DNA of 64,000 nucleotides, from the NCBI GenBank assembly GCA_964564625.1, contig CAZMBE010000004.1, forward strand, positions 62,001-126,000. Direction: 5' to 3'. The position numbers were made by a program, and so were the translations under genes. The notes under the pieces are model-generated. The model was not told the origin of the DNA. It did not search any database and saw only the letters and a program-made list of their open reading frames with translations. Below, piece by piece: positions 60,077 through 64,000 of the stretch. The number at the start of each line of letters is the position of its first letter. Within the stretch, counting starts at the first letter, position 1. Source of the stretch: UBA2185 sp964564625 (GTDB taxonomy: Bacteria > Desulfobacterota > Syntrophia > Syntrophales > UBA2185).

Positions 60077-61768
60077 ATGTCTTGGAAACTTAAAAAAAAA
60101 TATTTTGATCTTGTGGCCGAGGAAGAGGGATATCAGAAAAAGATATGGGGAGAACTCCTCACGGTTTGTATTGCCTACCCAAGTTATTATCGGACAGGAA
60201 TGTCCAATCTTGGATTTCAAACAATTTATGCATTAATAAACCGTAACACATCATTCCTTTGTGAAAGGACCTTTCTCCCCGATCCCGAGGATGAAACCGA
60301 ATTCACTATGGGATTAAACTCTCTTTTCAGTCTGGAATCGCAGAAATCACTCACAGAATTTGATATTATCGCTTTTTCCATACCCTTTGAAAACGATTAC
60401 CCCAATATACTGAAGATGCTAAGCATGGCGGGCATTACCCTCACCGCTCGTGAGAGGAAAGAAACAGAGCCTCTTATTGTCGGTGGCGGTGTCTCAGTAA
60501 CGTTGAATCCGGAGCCGTTGGCGGATTTTTTCGACCTTTTTTTACTGGGAGAGGGGGAAGACATTCTGCCGGAATTCCTTAAACTCTTTAAGGATTCCCG
60601 CGGCCTCGGTTTTAATCGGAACGAATTGTTATATACCATCCAGGAAGAAATCGAAGGAGCGTATGTTCCAAAATATTACAAAGTTAATTACAAAGATAAC
60701 CATCTCATCGCACATATGGAACCGCTCAAATCTTCATTTCCGTATACAATAAAGAGAAGACATGTCGAAGACATCAACACGTTCACGACTGATCAATGCA
60801 TTACCACTCCTCACGCAGAGTTCAAGGAATTGTTTCTCACGGAGGTGAGCAGAGGATGCCATCGTGGATGTCGTTTTTGCGCGGCAGGATTTCTCTATCG
60901 ACCCGTGAGATTCAGGAATTTACAGACACTCAAGCCGTCATTTCTTAGAGGAATCCATAGACAGCGGAAGATCGGGCTTTTAGGAACAGCCGTTTCCGAT
61001 CACCCGGAACTTCTTTCCCTCTGCCGGTATATAACGAACCAAAACGGCAAAGTGGCTATCGGTTCATCCAGGCTGGACAAACTGAACACCGAATTGGTTT
61101 CTTTGCTGAAGAAATCATCTGTTGAGACCGTATCTCTGGCACCGGAGGCAGGTAACCAACGTCTCAGGAATCTCATCCATAAAGGTATCACAGACGAAGA
61201 TATTTCGCGTGCCTTAGAATTGCTCATCGAATATGGAATCGTTAATATCAGGCTCTATTTTATGATTGGCTTGCCAACGGAACAAGAAGAAGATATCGAA
61301 GATATCACAACTACAATCAGAAGGATTAAACACCACGCAGTAAAATCTTCTGCGGGGAGAAGAAATTTCAAACGCATTACTTTAAGCATTAATCAGTTTA
61401 TTCCAAAGCCTGCAACGCCCTTTCAATGGTATCCTCTGGAAGATATTAATACCGTCAGGAAACGGATACAGAAGATTGAACGTTCCCTGCGCAAAGAAAC
61501 ATATGTAAATGTAATTCATGACCTCCCAAAGTGGAATTATATACAGGCGTTGCTTTCCCTTGGTGACAGAAAGATCGGCAAAATTCTTCTCGCAGCTCAT
61601 CAAAACAAGGGCAACTGGCCTAAGGCCTTTAAAGAAGTCAACGTGAATCCGGATTTCTATGTGTATCGACACAAAAGTACCGGGGAAATATTGCCGTGGG
61701 ATTTTATCGATCACGGGATCAGGAAGCAGGATATTATTGATGAATACAAAAAAACATTACTATGCTGA
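60077..61768 (+). CDS. B12-type radical SAM protein (TIGR03960-like N-terminal family)
   Basis: The 563-residue product has an N-terminal domain with a B12-binding-like fold (YPSYYRTGMSNLGFQTIYALIN ... IIAFSIPFENDYPNILKML, GGGVSVTLNPEPLADFFD) and a radical SAM domain with the cluster motif SRGCHRGCRFCAAGF (C-x3-C-x2-C) and LAPEAGNQRLRNLIHKG. This arrangement is that of the YgiQ/TIGR03960 relatives, whose substrates are unknown. It is likely transcribed on its own after ftsZ. Confidence 0.78.
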   Translation: MSWKLKKKYFDLVAEEEGYQKKIWGELLTVCIAYPSYYRTGMSNLGFQTIYALINRNTSFLCERTFLPDPEDETEFTMGLNSLFSLESQKSLTEFDIIAFSIPFENDYPNILKMLSMAGITLTARERKETEPLIVGGGVSVTLNPEPLADFFDLFLLGEGEDILPEFLKLFKDSRGLGFNRNELLYTIQEEIEGAYVPKYYKVNYKDNHLIAHMEPLKSSFPYTIKRRHVEDINTFTTDQCITTPHAEFKELFLTEVSRGCHRGCRFCAAGFLYRPVRFRNLQTLKPSFLRGIHRQRKIGLLGTAVSDHPELLSLCRYITNQNGKVAIGSSRLDKLNTELVSLLKKSSVETVSLAPEAGNQRLRNLIHKGITDEDISRALELLIEYGIVNIRLYFMIGLPTEQEEDIEDITTTIRRIKHHAVKSSAGRRNFKRITLSINQFIPKPATPFQWYPLEDINTVRKRIQKIERSLRKETYVNVIHDLPKWNYIQALLSLGDRKIGKILLAAHQNKGNWPKAFKEVNVNPDFYVYRHKSTGEILPWDFIDHGIRKQDIIDEYKKTLLC

Positions 61769-61823
61769 ACCCTTGTACAAATAGTACCGGCGATTCGCAT
61801 ACATGCATTATTGGGGCGACTCC

Positions 61824-62372
61824 ATGAAAAAAATACTGGTATGCATTCTAAGTGCTCTGTGCTTTTTCGACATTGCATTTTCAGTTACAGATGTGAAGGC
61901 TTCAGGATGGCTGGAAAAAGGGGTAGAATTAGTAGTGAAGGGCAAATACAATGAAGCGATACACGCTTTTAATCAAGCCATTCAGCTTGATCCCACAGAT
62001 GCCGTCGCATATAATAATAGAGGGGCTGCCTATGGGCAAATGGGAAACCATACACAACAGATCGAAGACTGTAATAAGGCCCTGCAATTCAATCCTAAAG
62101 ATGCCGTCGCGTATAATAATCGCGGTGTTGCCTATGGGGAATTAGGTAATTACGAACAGGAGATTAAGGATTGCACGAAAGCCATTGAACTCAATCCAAC
62201 ACTGGCTGTCGCGTATTACCATCGCGGGATTGCTTATCAAAAATTGGGAAACCGCAAACAGGCAGAGAAGGATAAAAGAATGGCGTATTCATTGAATCCG
62301 AAAAGAACGTGGGACAAAGTGGAAATAGTAGCGACTGAAAAAGTTACGAGTAAGGTGAATGAAAACTATTAA
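61824..62372 (+). CDS. Exported TPR-repeat protein
   Basis: The product of about 182 residues starts with a signal peptide (MKKILVCILSALCFF ... ) cut near residue 25. Three or four closely similar TPRs follow (NEAIHAFNQAIQLDPTDAVAYNNRGAAYGQMGN and two like it), then a short basic tail. Nucleotide-level similarity between repeats suggests recent duplication. Function is unknown beyond protein binding. The frame extends seven codons upstream to 61803, but the ATG at 61824 gives the clean signal peptide. Its end overlaps xthA. Confidence 0.7.
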   Translation: MKKILVCILSALCFFDIAFSVTDVKASGWLEKGVELVVKGKYNEAIHAFNQAIQLDPTDAVAYNNRGAAYGQMGNHTQQIEDCNKALQFNPKDAVAYNNRGVAYGELGNYEQEIKDCTKAIELNPTLAVAYYHRGIAYQKLGNRKQAEKDKRMAYSLNPKRTWDKVEIVATEKVTSKVNENY

Positions 62373-63144
62373 AATTGCTTCTTACAATGTGAATTCCATA
62401 CGATCACGCCTCCACATTATTATTCCGTGGCTTAAGGAGATGCGCCCTGATGTTTTCTGTATGCAGGAAACCAAAGTTGAAGATGGGAAATTCCCCATCG
62501 GAGAATTTAAAGACGCGGGCTATCATGTAATTTTCAAGGGAGCAAAACGTTACAACGGTGTAGCAATAGCATCACTGGAACAACCGGAGATGATAAATTC
62601 CGGCCTTGATGATGGCGACCACCCTGATCAGGACCGTCTGATCAGGGGTGTATTTTCAGGAATACACATAATAAACACCTATGTCCCCCAGGGAAGGGAC
62701 CGGGAAAGTCCTCACTTTACCTACAAGCTCGAGTGGTTTAAGCGTCTCAGAGACTTCCTGGAAAAATCATATTCACCAAACCAGCCATTGATCTGGTGCG
62801 GCGATCTGAACGTAGCGCCGGAAGCCATAGATGTTCATGATCCGAAAAGGCTTCTGGGCCACGTCTGTTTCACACCGGAGGTATGGGATGCGTTTAATCT
62901 CGTAAAATCATGGGGACTGGTCGATATTTTCCGACGATTTCACCCCGGCGAAACCGGTAATTATACTTTTTATGACTACCGGGTACCAAAATCCGTGGAA
63001 AGAGGACTTGGCTGGCGGGTAGACCATATCCTTGCGACATCAACCTTAGCCACAAAAGCTATCAGCTGTACAATTGACATGAGTACACGGATTGCTGAAA
63101 AACCGTCCGACCATATCGTGCTCGTTGCTGAATTCAAACTCTGA
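62359..63144 (+). CDS. xthA: Exodeoxyribonuclease III (XthA-like AP endonuclease)
   Basis: This enzyme cuts DNA at abasic sites and removes 3'-blocking groups. The 261-residue product has all family motifs: SYNVNSIRSRL, CMQETKVEDG, WCGDLNVAPEAIDVH, GWRVDHILATS and the terminal SDHIVLVAEF, with the Glu, Asp, Asn and His metal and catalytic residues. It overlaps the TPR gene by 14 bases. Confidence 0.93.
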   Translation: MKTIKIASYNVNSIRSRLHIIIPWLKEMRPDVFCMQETKVEDGKFPIGEFKDAGYHVIFKGAKRYNGVAIASLEQPEMINSGLDDGDHPDQDRLIRGVFSGIHIINTYVPQGRDRESPHFTYKLEWFKRLRDFLEKSYSPNQPLIWCGDLNVAPEAIDVHDPKRLLGHVCFTPEVWDAFNLVKSWGLVDIFRRFHPGETGNYTFYDYRVPKSVERGLGWRVDHILATSTLATKAISCTIDMSTRIAEKPSDHIVLVAEFKL

Positions 63145-63158
63145 CAGGAGAGAAAAAC

Positions 63159-63707
63159 ATGAATGAGACCGTTGACATCCTGAAAATTAATGAAGAAATA
63201 GCCAGAAAATTCAGGAAGGTAGAAGAATCTCTTCCCTCTTCCTGTACAATCAAAGATCTCTTTGAAAAACTCCTCATGCAGATTGAAGAAGAATTTCACA
63301 TTCCGTTTGTCTGGATTTCCATTCTCAATGAGCGTAATGTAATCGACGTAATAAAGGTATGTAAGGCCTCTAAAATTCTCAAGGATCGTATAAATATCTT
63401 AGACCGGAAAGTGTTCCTCGATCTTGTCGCAGAAGGCACGATGCCAAAGCTCATTAATGATAATTTAAAACCCTTCTATAAACTTCTCCCACGCAACAAG
63501 AAATATTTTATCAAGTCCCTCGCCATTGCTCCCATGACTCTTAACAGCGAAATAATCGGCAGTATTAATTATGGTGACTTCTCAAGTCTGCGCTACCAGC
63601 CGGGCATGGATACAAGTCTCCTTGAAAAACTGGCGTTCAATGTCTCTGCCCGTCTTTCGGCCATCACAGCTGAAAAAGATGATATCTGCAATGAAACAAT
63701 GAAATAA
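63159..63707 (+). CDS. GAF-like (DUF484-type) protein
   Basis: The 182-residue soluble product has an N-terminal helical region (about 1-40) and a GAF-like domain (about 45-170; FHIPFVWISILNER ... SLAIAPMTLNSEIIGSINYGDFSSLRYQPGMDTSLLEKLAFNVSARL). The last part strongly resembles DUF484, whose role is unknown. It follows xthA by 14 bases and is likely co-transcribed with it. Confidence 0.7.
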   Translation: MNETVDILKINEEIARKFRKVEESLPSSCTIKDLFEKLLMQIEEEFHIPFVWISILNERNVIDVIKVCKASKILKDRINILDRKVFLDLVAEGTMPKLINDNLKPFYKLLPRNKKYFIKSLAIAPMTLNSEIIGSINYGDFSSLRYQPGMDTSLLEKLAFNVSARLSAITAEKDDICNETMK

Positions 63708-63744
63708 AAACTGATTATACTTCGAGAGGTCGTGCAAACCCTAG

Positions 63745-64000
63745 TTACCTCATTTCCTGTAATACCCGGGAAATGATATTATCGATAAAAACCTCTATTT
63801 CCTCAGCATCATCCATCAGCAACACACTGCTCAACGCCCTTTTCGCATCGGCCTGCGTTACGTTTCTTATCAGCTGTTTGATCATAGGAACCGAGGGGGC
63901 ATTCATGCTTAGCTGATCAACGCCCATTCCCAGGTAGAGATATGCACATTTAGGATTTGCCGCCGCTTCGCCGCAGACAACCATAGGCTTATTCATTTTT
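63745..64000 (-). CDS. PEP-protein phosphotransferase (PtsP/PtsI type), C-terminal end, cut by window edge
   Basis: About the last 85 residues are visible; the frame is open to the right edge. VVCGEAAANPKCAYLYLGMGVDQLSM contains the active-site cysteine region (CGE) and the GVDQLSM motif of the enzyme I barrel; the rest (IRNVTQADAKRALSS) is the typical C-terminal helix. It passes phosphate from PEP to HPr or, in PtsP, in the nitrogen-related branch. Which type cannot be decided without the N-terminus. Confidence 0.8.
   Translation of the reverse strand, partial: KMNKPMVVCGEAAANPKCAYLYLGMGVDQLSMNAPSVPMIKQLIRNVTQADAKRALSSVLLMDDAEEIEVFIDNIISRVLQEMR

Noticed and set aside
1..64000. tRNA, rRNA and CRISPR arrays
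   Set aside because: I looked for T-arm-like GTTCGA motifs with flanking stems, rRNA blocks and regularly spaced repeats; none held up. A computed search (tRNAscan-SE, Infernal) would settle it.

Overview
The window reads as chromosomal DNA of a flagellated Gram-negative bacterium. It encodes a complete Tol-Pal system, several lipoproteins, a meso-diaminopimelate type MurE, and flagellar genes behind sigma-54 and sigma-28 promoter sequences. The gene order (flgBC-fliEFGHIJ-motE, then fliK; NtrC-type regulators beside them; selB with fdhD; bactofilin beside ctpA) suggests a member of the former Deltaproteobacteria (Desulfobacterota). That placement is inference from gene content; no rRNA or tRNA gene was found to test it.

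Positions 1-20300 form a flagellar and motility region. On the minus strand a regulatory operon (TPR protein, FlrB-like sensor kinase, FlrC-like activator; 15376 to 10556) is followed by the basal-body/export operon flgB-flgC-fliE-fliF-fliG-fliH-fliI-fliJ-motE (10236 to 3377). After a gap holding an inverted-repeat element and a terminator comes an unrelated secreted beta/gamma-crystallin-like gene, and then the start of fliK, cut by the window edge. Sigma-54 type sites precede the regulatory operon, flgB and fliK. A second NtrC-type regulator (17120 to 15741) diverges from a small gene and an HD-GYP response regulator that lie behind a near-consensus sigma-28 site. A second MotE-like protein carrying a SPOR domain closes the region.

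Positions 20500-33900 are mainly cell envelope. On the plus strand are a membrane-anchored protein whose reading frame is broken, a bactofilin, the C-terminal processing protease CtpA (with an attenuator-like leader), a TPR lipoprotein and a DUF4292/LolB-like lipoprotein. On the minus strand are tolQ-tolR-tolA-tolB-pal-cpoB, and upstream of them the epmB-efp-epmA operon for beta-lysylation of elongation factor P.

Positions 34000-40700 are a mixed block: a GGDEF-like protein that has lost its active site, a bacterial eRF1-like (baeRF) protein, a cation diffusion facilitator with a cysteine-rich tail and, on the minus strand, selB, an unusual fdhD and an HD-domain nuclease of the YhaM type.

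Positions 40900-59900 carry yqgF, mltG and an almost complete division and cell wall (dcw) cluster: mraZ-rsmH-ftsL-ftsI-murE-murF-mraY-murD-ftsW-murG-murC-murB-ftsQ-ftsA-ftsZ, all on the plus strand. It starts at a strong sigma-70 promoter followed by three GTGG boxes at 10-bp spacing, the expected operator of MraZ. The end of the window holds a B12-type radical SAM protein, a small TPR protein, exonuclease III, a GAF-like protein and the C-terminus of a PEP-protein phosphotransferase.

Most of the window is ordinary housekeeping. The points most worth a second look are the control layer of the flagellar genes, the crystallin-like gene and inverted repeat inside the flagellar region, the broken partner gene of the bactofilin, the ctpA leader, and the FdhD without its cysteine pair.
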